DNA of 14,494 nucleotides from Christensenella sp. UBA3798 (GCA_002368735.1 DFEQ01000076.1:4347-18840), one strand, 5' to 3'. Positions 1-6,303 are shown, numbered from the stretch's first letter. Made by a program: numbers and translations. The notes: generated by a model from the letters alone, not told the origin.

Positions 1-689
1 TCGGCGCGGAAGGTGGGACCGAAGGTGTAGACGTTGCTGAATGCCATGCAGAAGGTCTCGACGTTCAGCTGTCCGCTGACCGTGAGGTTCGCCTTCTTGC
101 CGAAGAAGTCCTTGGAGTAGTCGATCTCCCCGTTGTCGAGGAGCGGAGGAGCAGCCATATCGAGGGTGGTGATCTGGAACATCTCGCCCGCGCCCTCGCA
201 GTCGCTTGCGGTCACGATGGGGGTGTGCACGTAGATGAAGTTGTGGTCGGCAAAGTAGCGATGTATCGCCTGCGCGAGAACGCTCCTAATGCGGAAGACT
301 GCGTTGAAGGTATTGGTGCGGGGGCGGAGATACGCCTGTTCGCGGAGAAACTCCAAGGAAGACGCCTTCTTTTGTATCGGGAAGTCGGGGGTCGAGGTGC
401 CCTCCACGAATATGGAGGTCGCCAGGAGCTCGAAGGGCTGCTTCGCCTCGGGGGTCAGGACGAACTTGCCCTTGACGCGGATGGCGGCGCCCACGTTTTG
501 GTGCACTACTTCGTCAAAGTTCTCGAGGTTCTCCTTCTCGGCTACGACTTGCAGCTTATTGAAGCAGGTGCCGTCCGAAAGCTCGATAAACTTGTCGTTA
601 CGGATGGTCTTTATCCACCCGCACACTGCGATCTCGGTGCCGTCCGCCGGCGCTTGGTCGAATAAATCTTTGATAAAAGTCCTTTTCAT
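1..689 (-). CDS. asnS: Asparagine--tRNA ligase, N-terminal part (cut by window edge)
   Basis: Class II aminoacyl-tRNA synthetase that charges tRNA-Asn in the cytoplasm. Reading the minus strand from the ATG at 689-687 gives 229 residues open to the window edge. Residues about 17-97 form the OB-fold anticodon-binding domain (AVCGWIKTIR, IRVKGKFV). The catalytic domain starts near 105, with LRPRTNTFNAVFRIRS (121-136), TPIVTASDCEGAGEMF (156-171), DFFGK and LTVSGQLNVE (202-211), ending in YTFGPTFRA. These strings are typical of the E. coli-type AsnRS rather than AspRS. The start is supported by AAGGAG about 8 bases upstream. One oddity is QKKAS at 106-110, where many relatives have K-R-H before the S-x-E-F/Y-L-R stretch. 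The leader is under 40 bases by my promoter call, too short for a T-box. The gene follows the PII-like gene on the same strand, 78 bases away. Confidence 0.97.
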   Translation of the reverse strand, partial: MKRTFIKDLFDQAPADGTEIAVCGWIKTIRNDKFIELSDGTCFNKLQVVAEKENLENFDEVVHQNVGAAIRVKGKFVLTPEAKQPFELLATSIFVEGTSTPDFPIQKKASSLEFLREQAYLRPRTNTFNAVFRIRSVLAQAIHRYFADHNFIYVHTPIVTASDCEGAGEMFQITTLDMAAPPLLDNGEIDYSKDFFGKKANLTVSGQLNVETFCMAFSNVYTFGPTFRA

Positions 690-701
690 AGGTCTCTCCT
701 T

Positions 702-717
702 TTCTCTTATAAGAGAA
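702..717 (-). promoter_or_regulatory. Perfect 16-bp palindrome in the asnS leader, next to the RBS
   Basis: TTCTCTTATAAGAGAA is a perfect palindrome. In mRNA it can fold as a short hairpin that abuts the AAGGAG ribosome binding site of asnS. As DNA it could equally be a repressor site just downstream of the candidate promoter. Which role applies cannot be told from the sequence. Confidence 0.5.
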
Positions 718-726
718 CGTGAGAAT

Positions 727-756
727 ATAGTAACACACTCACGCGCCCCTATACAA
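727..756 (-). promoter_or_regulatory. Candidate asnS promoter (extended -10)
   Basis: On the minus strand, TTGTAT (756-751), an 18-base spacer and TACTAT (732-727), with TG one base before the -10. Transcription would start near 720, giving a leader of about 31 bases that begins just ahead of a hairpin. The -35 match is weak, so read-through from the upstream operon is also possible. Confidence 0.45.
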
Positions 757-767
757 ATCTTTTTGCT

Positions 768-1103
768 TCAGTCTTCTTGGAATGGCACGAAGTTTAAGCC
801 GATGGTCTCCTCCACGGGGAGGGAAAAGACGATGCCCCTGCCGGGAGAATCCAAGCCGAACTCGGTGGCAATGGCGCGCATGACGTCCGCGCGGATCTCC
901 TCCTTGACGAGTATCATCACGACCTCTTTTTCCTCTTGCAGGCTCATGGCAAAGAACTTCTGCGCCTTTTCGCCGCCCGTCCCTTTGCCCGATAGGATGG
1001 TGCCGCCCGTCGCGCCGTGCGCGCGCGCTACGTCCATCACTTCGTCCGAAAAGCCCTTATTGACGATGACCATGACCATATCGGTCTTGATAGAGTTTTC
1101 CAT
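768..1103 (-). CDS. PII-like signalling protein (second of a pair)
   Basis: A 111-residue protein with the PII/GlnB ferredoxin-like layout. An N-terminal beta strand (DMVMVIVNKG, 8-17) and helix are followed by ATGGTILSGKGTG (31-43), the strand leading into the T-loop. A short loop and VVMILV (61-66) come next, then SPGRGIVFSLPVEETIGL (86-103), which matches the nucleotide-binding GxGxIFxLPVE segment of PII proteins. The T-loop is short and has no tyrosine where GlnB is uridylylated, so this is PII-like rather than classical GlnB. Its ATG directly follows the TAA of the preceding PII-like gene (TAAATG), with GGAGG about nine bases upstream, so the two are surely co-translated. Members of this family regulate membrane transporters by sensing nucleotides. 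The likely partner here is the DUF1538 protein at the head of the operon; the ligand is unknown. Confidence 0.88.
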   Translation of the reverse strand: MENSIKTDMVMVIVNKGFSDEVMDVARAHGATGGTILSGKGTGGEKAQKFFAMSLQEEKEVVMILVKEEIRADVMRAIATEFGLDSPGRGIVFSLPVEETIGLNFVPFQED

Positions 1104-1445
1104 TTATTCTACCTCCGTGTCTGCCTTAAAAAACTGCAATACGCGTTTGTCTGCGATGCTTTGTACCTTGAGGGTAAAGGCTACGCCGCCCCCCTTTCCT
1201 ATCTTGAATTCCTCCTCCAGAACGGCGCGCGCATTAGAGAGCGCGGACTCCTCCAGCATCACGGCGACGAGGTCCTTCTCGACGTTGCCGATGCCGAGAA
1301 GGTTCAGCCACTGCTGTTTTGCCGTACCGTGCCCAAAGAGGGATACGAAGCCAAAGGCATTCTGCGCCAGCCTTTCGCTGACGGCGTCCCCTTTGCCCGC
1401 TTCCGCGATCACGATGAGAAGGAAAAGTTTGATCTTTTTCTCCAA
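1104..1445 (-). CDS. PII-like protein (first of a pair), TTG start
   Basis: A 113-residue protein with the same layout as its downstream neighbour but strongly diverged. It has strand LFLLIVIAEAGKGD (7-20), helix, FGFVSLFGHGTA (31-42) aligning with the neighbour's ATGGTILSGKGT, then LVAVMLEE and IGKGGGVAFTLKVQSI (82-97) aligning with the neighbour's GRGIVFSLPVEETI. I chose the TTG at 1445-1443 because AAGGAGGT, which overlaps the TAA of the upstream DUF1538 gene, lies about seven bases before it. An in-frame GTG nearer the RBS is too close, and the longer reading into the upstream gene has no RBS and no family resemblance. Two unlike PII-type subunits side by side suggest a hetero-oligomer or separate sensing roles; that is inference. 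Confidence 0.75.
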   Translation of the reverse strand: MEKKIKLFLLIVIAEAGKGDAVSERLAQNAFGFVSLFGHGTAKQQWLNLLGIGNVEKDLVAVMLEESALSNARAVLEEEFKIGKGGGVAFTLKVQSIADKRVLQFFKADTEVE

Positions 1446-1458
1446 GGATAACACCTCC

Positions 1459-3015
1459 TTATAGGTCGATGACTTCGATTTCGCCCTTTTCCTCTCCCTC
1501 AAGGGGAGCCTCCGCAGGCGAAACCAACGTGGGTTCGAGCGGGGGAAGAGCCTTGACACGCTTCTCTGCCGCTCTGGCTTTTATGGACATCACCAGTCCG
1601 AGCAACTGCAGGACAAGTAGCGGGGTCATAGCCACCATCGCTACCAGTCCGTAGGCATAATTCATCACGTAATTCTCCCCGTGGAGCGAGATGCAGGCGC
1701 CCGTCGCGAGGGGGAGGAGGAAGGTGGCGGTCATGGGGCCGCTCGCCACCCCGCCCGAATCAAAGGCAATGGCGGTATACACCTTCGGGGTAAAGAAGGA
1801 GAGAAGGATAGAGACGGCGTAGCCCGGCAGGATGAGCCACCAAATGCTGAAGGTGAAGAGCACGCGTAGCATGGATAGCCCCACCGAGATGGCGATGCCG
1901 ACCATCAAGGTCAACATGACCTTGACCTTTTTGATGGTGCCGCCGCTTATCTTCTCTATCTGTTCGTTGAGAACGTGCACGGCAGGTTCCGCCGCTACGA
2001 TCATAAAGCCGATCAGACAGCCGAGCGGGAGGAGGACGTAGGGATAGTTCTCGCCCAGGGCATAGCCGATGCTCCTTCCCGCCGCTTCAAAGCCCGCGTG
2101 CGCTCCCGTCATAAAGAGGACGAGCCCGATATAGGTGTAGAGGATGCCGAAGACGATGCGCCAAAAGGTCCTGACGGGCATATTCCTGTTCGCGGCGAAT
2201 CGGAATACGAGGAAGAAGGCGGCGATGGGACCTATCGCTATCGCGGTGTCCTTCATCTGCGTCAAAAGGGTCGCGCCGTAGGCGGAGAGGGAGGCGTCGC
2301 TCGCGGATCCTACCGTGGGCAGGAGAGTGCCGGTGTCCACGAAGAAGCCGAGCAGCATCACCGTGATGATGGGCCCCACCGAGGCAAGGGCGACGAAGCC
2401 GAAACTTTCGTCGGTCTCCGACCTGCCGCTTATCCTCGACACACCGAGCCCCATCGCGATGATGAAGGGGACGGTCATAGGGCCCGTGGTCACCCCGCCC
2501 GAATCAAAGGCAAGGGGGAGAAAGGCGCTTTTGCCGAGGAAAGAAAGGATAAAGGCGAGGACAAAGACCACGCCGTACGAGATAAAGAGCAGCAAGCGGA
2601 GCGATATGCCGAAGATAGCCCTGAGCATGGATAGGGCGAGAAAGACTCCCACGCCCAGCGCGACGAGGGAGATGAGCACCCACTTGTTGATGCTTGCCGC
2701 CAGCCCCGACGCCAACACGGTGAGGTCGGGCTCCGCGAGGGTGATGACGGTGCCTATCAACAGGGATACCACGAGGATGACGGTCAGATTTCTGGTCTTG
2801 GTCGTCGCGCTGCCCACCAGTTCGCCGATGGGGATCATCGCCACGTCCGCGCCGATGGCAAAAAGGCTCATGCCCCCGATCACGAAGACGCAACCGACGA
2901 GGAAGGAGAGTATCTCGCTCCCCTCCATGGGCGCTACGGTCAAAGAGAGTATCACGACGATAGCCGCGATGGGGATAACCGACAATAGGCTTTCTTTGAC
3001 CTTGGATAGGACCAT
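1459..3015 (-). CDS. DUF1538-type integral membrane protein with internal duplication
   Basis: A 518-residue, very hydrophobic protein of the DUF1538 type, for which I know no established substrate. It consists of two homologous halves with a fixed offset of about 248 residues: AEPDLTVL (94-101) repeats as AEPAVHVL (342-349), and FDSGGVTTGPMT (170-181) as FDSGGVASGPMT (418-429). LSMLRAIF (128-135) also repeats as LSMLRVLF (380-387). Many membrane segments are visible, and the tail (about 485-518) is acidic and cytosolic-looking. The paired AEP and DSGG-x2-GPMT motifs in both halves suggest a pseudo-symmetric transporter or channel with two substrate sites. ATG start with GGAGG six bases upstream. 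It heads an operon with two PII-like genes, so it is probably the membrane partner they regulate; this is inference by analogy with AmtB-GlnK. Confidence 0.88.
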   Translation of the reverse strand: MVLSKVKESLLSVIPIAAIVVILSLTVAPMEGSEILSFLVGCVFVIGGMSLFAIGADVAMIPIGELVGSATTKTRNLTVILVVSLLIGTVITLAEPDLTVLASGLAASINKWVLISLVALGVGVFLALSMLRAIFGISLRLLLFISYGVVFVLAFILSFLGKSAFLPLAFDSGGVTTGPMTVPFIIAMGLGVSRISGRSETDESFGFVALASVGPIITVMLLGFFVDTGTLLPTVGSASDASLSAYGATLLTQMKDTAIAIGPIAAFFLVFRFAANRNMPVRTFWRIVFGILYTYIGLVLFMTGAHAGFEAAGRSIGYALGENYPYVLLPLGCLIGFMIVAAEPAVHVLNEQIEKISGGTIKKVKVMLTLMVGIAISVGLSMLRVLFTFSIWWLILPGYAVSILLSFFTPKVYTAIAFDSGGVASGPMTATFLLPLATGACISLHGENYVMNYAYGLVAMVAMTPLLVLQLLGLVMSIKARAAEKRVKALPPLEPTLVSPAEAPLEGEEKGEIEVIDL

Positions 3016-3042
3016 GCCCGCCTCCGAAAACGATTATTTATC

Positions 3043-3051
3043 ATTATAACA
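3043..3051 (-). promoter_or_regulatory. Promoter of the DUF1538/PII-like operon (extended -10)
   Basis: On the minus strand, TGTTATAAT (3051-3043) is a perfect extended -10 lying 28 bases before the DUF1538 ATG. The -35 region about 17 bases further upstream is only T-rich (TTTCTT). An inverted repeat GCGCGA...TCGCGC (3073-3093) lies upstream of the promoter and may be an operator or chance. Confidence 0.7.
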
Positions 3052-3126
3052 TACTTTTATCATAAAAGAAAAGCGCGAGCATACGCATCGCGCGAAGTTT
3101 AGGAATAATAAAAACGCAAAAAACCC

Positions 3127-3217
3127 GGTGAAGTTCGGCTCCGCCGAGTGAAGTTGACGGAGTCAGTGAAGTTTGCCTGCGGCAAGTGAAGTTGCACGCT
3201 TTGCGCGCAGTTGTGGA
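3127..3217 (+). repeat. Hairpin-array element, copy 1
   Basis: Four 9-base units (G/A)GTGAAGTT start at 3127, 3147, 3165 and 3185, and each is followed by a small inverted repeat of different sequence. These are CGGC-tcc-GCCG (3136-3146), GAC-gga-GTC (3156-3164), TGCC-tgc-GGCA (3174-3184) and GCaCGC-ttt-GCGCGC (3194-3208, one mismatch). The array closes with AGTTGTGGA (3209-3217) running into an A-tract. The layout matches copy 2 near 8147-8246 unit for unit, although three of the four stems have different sequences. It lies between the divergent DUF1538 and lipoprotein genes. Confidence 0.9.
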
Positions 3218-3614
3218 AAAAACAAAAAAAAGAACGCACCAACTGTACTTGTTCATTATCCTTAAAGTACTCGCCGCACATTTCCCCCTTTATAGCCGCC
3301 GACCCGCGGAGCCGCGCTCCCCGTATTACTTTGCTATGCAGTTATTGTCACGATGTACTATCATTTTTTCTTCTTATATCCTCGCGGAGCGACATCCTTT
3401 TTTTTAGAGCGTTTACGGGGGTACGGGGGGAATCGCAACCCCCCGCCTTCTTTTCGTTCTTTTCTTCAAAGAAAAGGACAAATGCGCGTAGCGCCTACCT
3501 TCGTAGCATCTCCCCAAGCTGTCCGAGAACCAGGAAGTCTGCGGTTTTTTGCTATCAGCATGGTGCTTTCGCAAGAGCGCGTGTGAAAAGGTGTCCGTGA
3601 AACAAGACGAAAAG
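3218..3614. other. Gene-free stretch with small inverted repeats
   Basis: About 400 bases without a convincing gene: open frames are short, lack ribosome binding sites and resemble nothing I know. It holds several small inverted repeats. These include CGC-gga-GCG near 3383-3391, a seven-pair CGGGGGG/CCCCCCG hairpin (3424-3445), an eight-pair CTTTTCTT/AAGAAAAG hairpin (3459-3476) and GCGC-gta-GCGC near 3484-3494. It may be another intergenic repeat or the remnant of one. Confidence 0.5.
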
Positions 3615-3643
3615 TTGCTTTTTTCGACAAAAAATGATACTAT
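3615..3643 (+). promoter_or_regulatory. Promoter of the lipoprotein-like gene
   Basis: TTGCTT (3615-3620), a 17-base spacer and TACTAT (3638-3643), with TG one base before the -10. The start point would be near 3650. The ATG at 3634 lies inside this promoter, so the GTG at 3670 is the better translation start. Confidence 0.6.
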
Positions 3644-3669
3644 TTGTTTATCAACGGAAGGTGGCTTTT

Positions 3670-5160
3670 GTGAATTCGAAAAGGAAAGAGCGTTATAACT
3701 ATATTGCTTTGGTCTGTGCGCTGCTCATTATGGCGCTTTTCTTTCTTTTCGTTGCCTGCAACGACCTGACCTTGGACGCCGCTCCCGTCGAGAACGCCGC
3801 AGAGAAGAGCACCTCTCCTGCGGGCGAAAAGGCGGAGGAGGGCGTGAAAGAAGATAAAACCGCTGAAATTTCCGACAAAAATGAGGAAACGACCAAAACG
3901 GAGGAAAGCGAAAAGGCCGCCACGGAAACGACGCAAGAGCAACAGGGCACGACCCAAGAGAACGCGCCCTCAAACGACGACGAGCAAGGCAATGCGCAGA
4001 CTACCGACGGTACGCAAAGCGATGGTCTGCCGGGCGAAACGGGGACGCAAGAGGATGACGGCGCTTCGGAGGAGGCCCCCGAGGTCCGCGACGGCTATAC
4101 CCGCATGAGCGGCGTATCTTCCCCCACGGAATGGACGGTGTACGTTTTTGACCGCGATGTGGGCAAGGCGGTGGTGCGGAATGGCTATCTTGTGACCTCC
4201 GCATTTATCGAAAATAGCATCCCTTTGTGGAGAAAAGAGTCGGATGGTCAAAGGCAGGTCTTTTATCTGTATTTTGAAACGACTGAGAAGTATCACGAAG
4301 CGCTCTTCCGCACCGAGCTCCCCGTCGTGCAGATAGACATGACGGAGCAGGAGCTTTCCCTCCTTCTTTTTGCTCCTCCCCTTGACGAAGGGGAGCAAGA
4401 GGAGCCTATTTCGGACGAGCCCTCGGGGGAAGATGCGGGCGACGAGACTTCGGGTGAAAGCGATCCAAACCACTCGCAGGGTGAAGTCGGCGGTAGCGAG
4501 CAAAACGTCGGAGAGGAAAGCGGCGATACGAATGAAGAAGAGGCGCAACAGCCAAACCAAAACGGCGACCCCGAGCCAAGCGGCGAACCTGAACAAAACG
4601 GTGCCTCCGAGCCAAGCGATGAACCCGAGCTGAGCAGCGAGCCCCGATCAAACGGCGAAAACGAGGAGCAGAATGAAGTCCCGAATGCCCCGAACGGCAG
4701 CGGTGACGACGAAGATCCGGGCGAGGAAGCGGGCGGCGGCACTACCGAGCAGCCCGAAAGGATAGAGCGTCGTTGCCAAGTATGCGGCGCGCTCCTGACC
4801 GAAGGCGGGGCGCACGACGCGAGCTGTGACAACTACGCATCGATACCCGCTAAGAGCGAAGCGCACGACTTCTTGAACGCGCTGCCCGGCGTGCGTGAAA
4901 ATCTAACGCTTTCCTTTTGCGACGAGGAGAGCGAGGCGTACTCTTTCGTGCTGAATTATTTGTCGGAAACGGGAATTGAGGAAATAAAAAGCTTGATGCG
5001 CTCCTGCAAGGTCCTCAATGAAACGGAACTCGGCGAGGGGAGCCGGGAATATCGCGTGCAAAAGGCGCTTGGCGCAAAGGTCTTTACCTTCGTCGCGAGA
5101 GTCACGGCGGCGCAAGACTACTATACGGCTACGATATCGGTGACGGGCTTCGCCTTATAA
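3670..5160 (+). CDS. Putative lipid-anchored acidic surface protein of unknown function
   Basis: 496 residues from the GTG at 3670, which has GGAAGGTGG five bases upstream; an ATG at 3634 lacks an RBS and precedes the predicted transcript start. A basic N-terminus (NSKRKER) and a hydrophobic stretch (12-29) end in LFVAC, so Cys30 is a plausible lipoprotein cleavage site, though the lipobox is imperfect; a plain membrane anchor is the alternative. Residues about 32-138 and 239-366 are E/S/G/Q/T-rich linkers. Between them is a small folded part (139-238), beginning DGYTRMSGVSSPTEWTVYVF. After the second linker comes CQVCGALLTEGGAHDASC (369-386), a C-x2-C-x9-H-x3-C zinc-binding-like motif. The C-terminal domain (397-496) contains LPGVRENLTLSF and ends in alternating strands. 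I do not recognise either domain. The gene converges on birA with a six-base overlap (CTTATAAG region). Confidence 0.8.
   Translation: MNSKRKERYNYIALVCALLIMALFFLFVACNDLTLDAAPVENAAEKSTSPAGEKAEEGVKEDKTAEISDKNEETTKTEESEKAATETTQEQQGTTQENAPSNDDEQGNAQTTDGTQSDGLPGETGTQEDDGASEEAPEVRDGYTRMSGVSSPTEWTVYVFDRDVGKAVVRNGYLVTSAFIENSIPLWRKESDGQRQVFYLYFETTEKYHEALFRTELPVVQIDMTEQELSLLLFAPPLDEGEQEEPISDEPSGEDAGDETSGESDPNHSQGEVGGSEQNVGEESGDTNEEEAQQPNQNGDPEPSGEPEQNGASEPSDEPELSSEPRSNGENEEQNEVPNAPNGSGDDEDPGEEAGGGTTEQPERIERRCQVCGALLTEGGAHDASCDNYASIPAKSEAHDFLNALPGVRENLTLSFCDEESEAYSFVLNYLSETGIEEIKSLMRSCKVLNETELGEGSREYRVQKALGAKVFTFVARVTAAQDYYTATISVTGFAL
4558..4629 (+). repeat. Two tandem 36-base repeats in the second linker
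   Basis: Two in-phase 36-base units, each starting CAAAACGG, encode QNGDPEPSGEPE and QNGASEPSDEPE. A shorter degenerate third unit follows. They look like slippage-type duplication that lengthened the disordered linker. Confidence 0.8.
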
Positions 5161-5892
5161 GCGGAGGCTGACTTCGCCAAAGGCGAGATCCTCCGTTTCT
5201 CCGCTTTCATATCGGACGGAGAGGGCTAAGTTTTCCGTCAGCCCCGTAACGGTTGCCTTTCGGCAACTGTTTTCTTTTATGACCTCCGCTTGCTTTCCCA
5301 CGAGGAAGCAGCGCTCGGCGTATTCGCGACGGACCAAGTCAAGGTCGCCTGCGTCGAGCAGGGTGAAAAGGTGGTGTAGGATGCGCACGGCAAGGAGGCT
5401 CCTATCCGCGTGTATCGAGCCCGCTATGGCGCGGATCTCCATGGGGAAGCCCTCTTCGGGGGTGTCAAGGTTGACGCCGATGCCGAGTACGATGTGGCGA
5501 CCTCTCGGGGAAACGATGCTCTCTGCAAGGATGCCGCTGACCTTTTTCCCCCGGACGTAGACGTCGTTGACCCATTTGATGAGGGCGCCCTCTCCCGTCA
5601 GTTCCTCTATCCCGCGCGCGACCGCGAGGGCGGCGATATGGGTGAGGAAGAAAGCGGTGGCGTTGTCGAAGGGGAGCAAAATGCTCATATACAGCCCCCC
5701 TTCGCTGTAAAAGGAGCGCCCCAGCCGTCCCTTGCCCGCGCTTTGTCTGTCCGCGAGGATGAGGGTATAGTCCGCTACGCCCTTCCGCGCGAGGACCTTT
5801 AGATCGTCGTTTGTGGACGACGTCTCCTCAACGTGGATACAGAATACAGGATGCGGGAGTTTTTTTAGGGCGTTTACGTCGAAGTGTTTCAT
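5155..5892 (-). CDS. birA: Biotin--[acetyl-CoA-carboxylase] ligase, without DNA-binding domain
   Basis: A 245-residue biotin protein ligase that activates biotin to biotinyl-AMP and attaches it to a lysine of biotin carrier domains in the cytoplasm. Motifs in order: ETSSTNDDL (23-31); GKGRLGR (53-59), the adenylate-binding loop (GRGRxGR in relatives); GGLYMSILL (65-73); IKWVNDVYV (105-113) with the catalytic lysine, although most relatives have KWPND; KVSGILAE (117-124); and VLGIGVNL (135-142). A small C-terminal domain follows from about 195. There is no N-terminal winged helix, so this is the monofunctional form and not a biotin repressor. The ATG at 5892 has no Shine-Dalgarno sequence and no alternative start before the SSTND motif. 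The promoter geometry predicts a leaderless mRNA. Confidence 0.96.
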   Translation of the reverse strand: MKHFDVNALKKLPHPVFCIHVEETSSTNDDLKVLARKGVADYTLILADRQSAGKGRLGRSFYSEGGLYMSILLPFDNATAFFLTHIAALAVARGIEELTGEGALIKWVNDVYVRGKKVSGILAESIVSPRGRHIVLGIGVNLDTPEEGFPMEIRAIAGSIHADRSLLAVRILHHLFTLLDAGDLDLVRREYAERCFLVGKQAEVIKENSCRKATVTGLTENLALSVRYESGETEDLAFGEVSLRL

Positions 5893-5898
5893 AGTTTC

Positions 5899-5927
5899 AT
5901 CATACTATGAGAAGGTGAAAAAGTCAA
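5899..5927 (-). promoter_or_regulatory. birA promoter predicting a leaderless transcript
   Basis: On the minus strand, TTGACT (5927-5922), a 17-base spacer and TATGAT (5904-5899). Each hexamer matches the consensus at five of six positions. The usual start point, seven bases past the -10, falls on the A of the birA ATG (5892), leaving no room for a 5' leader or a ribosome binding site. Confidence 0.75.
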
Positions 5928-5998
5928 AGAGAAAGCCTCGCGCAGGCGCGTTTCCGCATACTTTCCGCGCGTATATACGGTTTTTATCAAAAAAACTC

Positions 5999-6027
5999 TT
6001 GACGACGGCGTTCCATAGGTATATACT
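5999..6027 (+). promoter_or_regulatory. Promoter of the lysine-riboswitch transporter gene
   Basis: TTGACG (5999-6004), a 17-base spacer and TATACT (6022-6027). Each hexamer matches at five of six positions. The start point would be near 6034, four bases before the riboswitch aptamer. A 10-bp palindrome CGTATATACG (5970-5979) lies 20 bases upstream of the -35 and may be a protein-binding site. Confidence 0.85.
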
Positions 6028-6037
6028 ACTTTCATTC

Positions 6038-6192
6038 GATAGAGGCGCGTGACTTATGATAAGCCGCAGGGCAGGCTAGCCTGCGGTGGGAAAGGAAGTC
6101 ACGCCGAAGGATGCGCTCGATCCTGTAAAAGGGTGCGTTCTGGGGCGCGGGAGAATATCCCTCGCACTGTCGCATCATTGCGGAGAGCTATC
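6038..6192 (+). promoter_or_regulatory. Lysine riboswitch (L-box) aptamer
   Basis: The aptamer is bounded by a P1 helix of GATAG (6038-6042) with CTATC (6188-6192). The conserved strings are AGAGGCGCG (6041-6049), GGGAAAGG (6088-6095), ACGCCGAAG (6101-6109), CTGGGGC (6140-6146), and CTGTCGC...GCGGAGAGCTATC at the end, as in lysC leaders. P2 is a perfect nine-pair helix (GCGTGACTT 6047-6055 with AAGTCACGC 6096-6104), topped by a seven-pair helix (CCGCAGG 6064-6070 with CCTGCGG 6080-6086). Further hairpins are formed by GCGcGGGA/TCCCtCGC and CGC-atcatt-GCG. Bound lysine would stabilise P1 and turn off the downstream gene. Confidence 0.96.
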
Positions 6193-6222
6193 CACCTATG
6201 ACTTCTTGCGTTTGACGTTTTG

Positions 6223-6252
6223 GCGGCTCTTCGTGCCGCTTTTTCTTTTTTT
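6223..6252 (+). terminator. Intrinsic terminator of the lysine riboswitch
   Basis: GCGGC (6223-6227) pairs with GCCGC (6235-6239), followed by TTTTTCTTTTTTT (6240-6252). The alternative antiterminator can be read directly: the 3' strand of P1, GGAGAGC (6182-6188), can pair over seven positions with GCTCTTC (6226-6232), which would break the terminator stem. So lysine binding, by sequestering that strand in P1, should favour termination. Confidence 0.9.
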
Positions 6253-6280
6253 ACGGAAAGGCGATACATTTGATCACAAT

Positions 6281-6303
6281 GCGCCCACAGGGCGCGAAAG
6301 GAG
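6281..6303 (+). promoter_or_regulatory. Hairpin abutting the transporter RBS
   Basis: GCGCCC-aca-GGGCGC (6281-6295) is a perfect six-pair hairpin directly followed by GAAAGGAG, the ribosome binding site of the ATG at 6310. The same arrangement with a different stem occurs before the gene at 13007. Confidence 0.7.

Noticed and set aside
690..767. T-box riboswitch in front of asnS
   Set aside because: The gap is only 78 bases, with no GGTGGNACCGCG-like T-box sequence or stem I.
289..1464. 391-codon plus-strand open frame opposite asnS and the PII-like genes
   Set aside because: It is antisense to three well-supported genes, and the protein is serine- and threonine-rich without any domain.
3127..3217. 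CRISPR array
   Set aside because: The repeated unit is only nine bases, the 'spacers' are 9-16 bases and are themselves palindromes, there are only four units and no cas genes are present.
3044..3600. Several small open frames (60-129 codons) on both strands of the gene-free stretch
   Set aside because: They overlap each other and the hairpin repeats, have no ribosome binding sites and show repetitive basic or serine-rich translations without family resemblance.
3634..3636. ATG as the start of the lipoprotein-like gene
   Set aside because: It has no RBS and lies within the predicted promoter; GTG 3670 has a good RBS and leaves a proper signal peptide.
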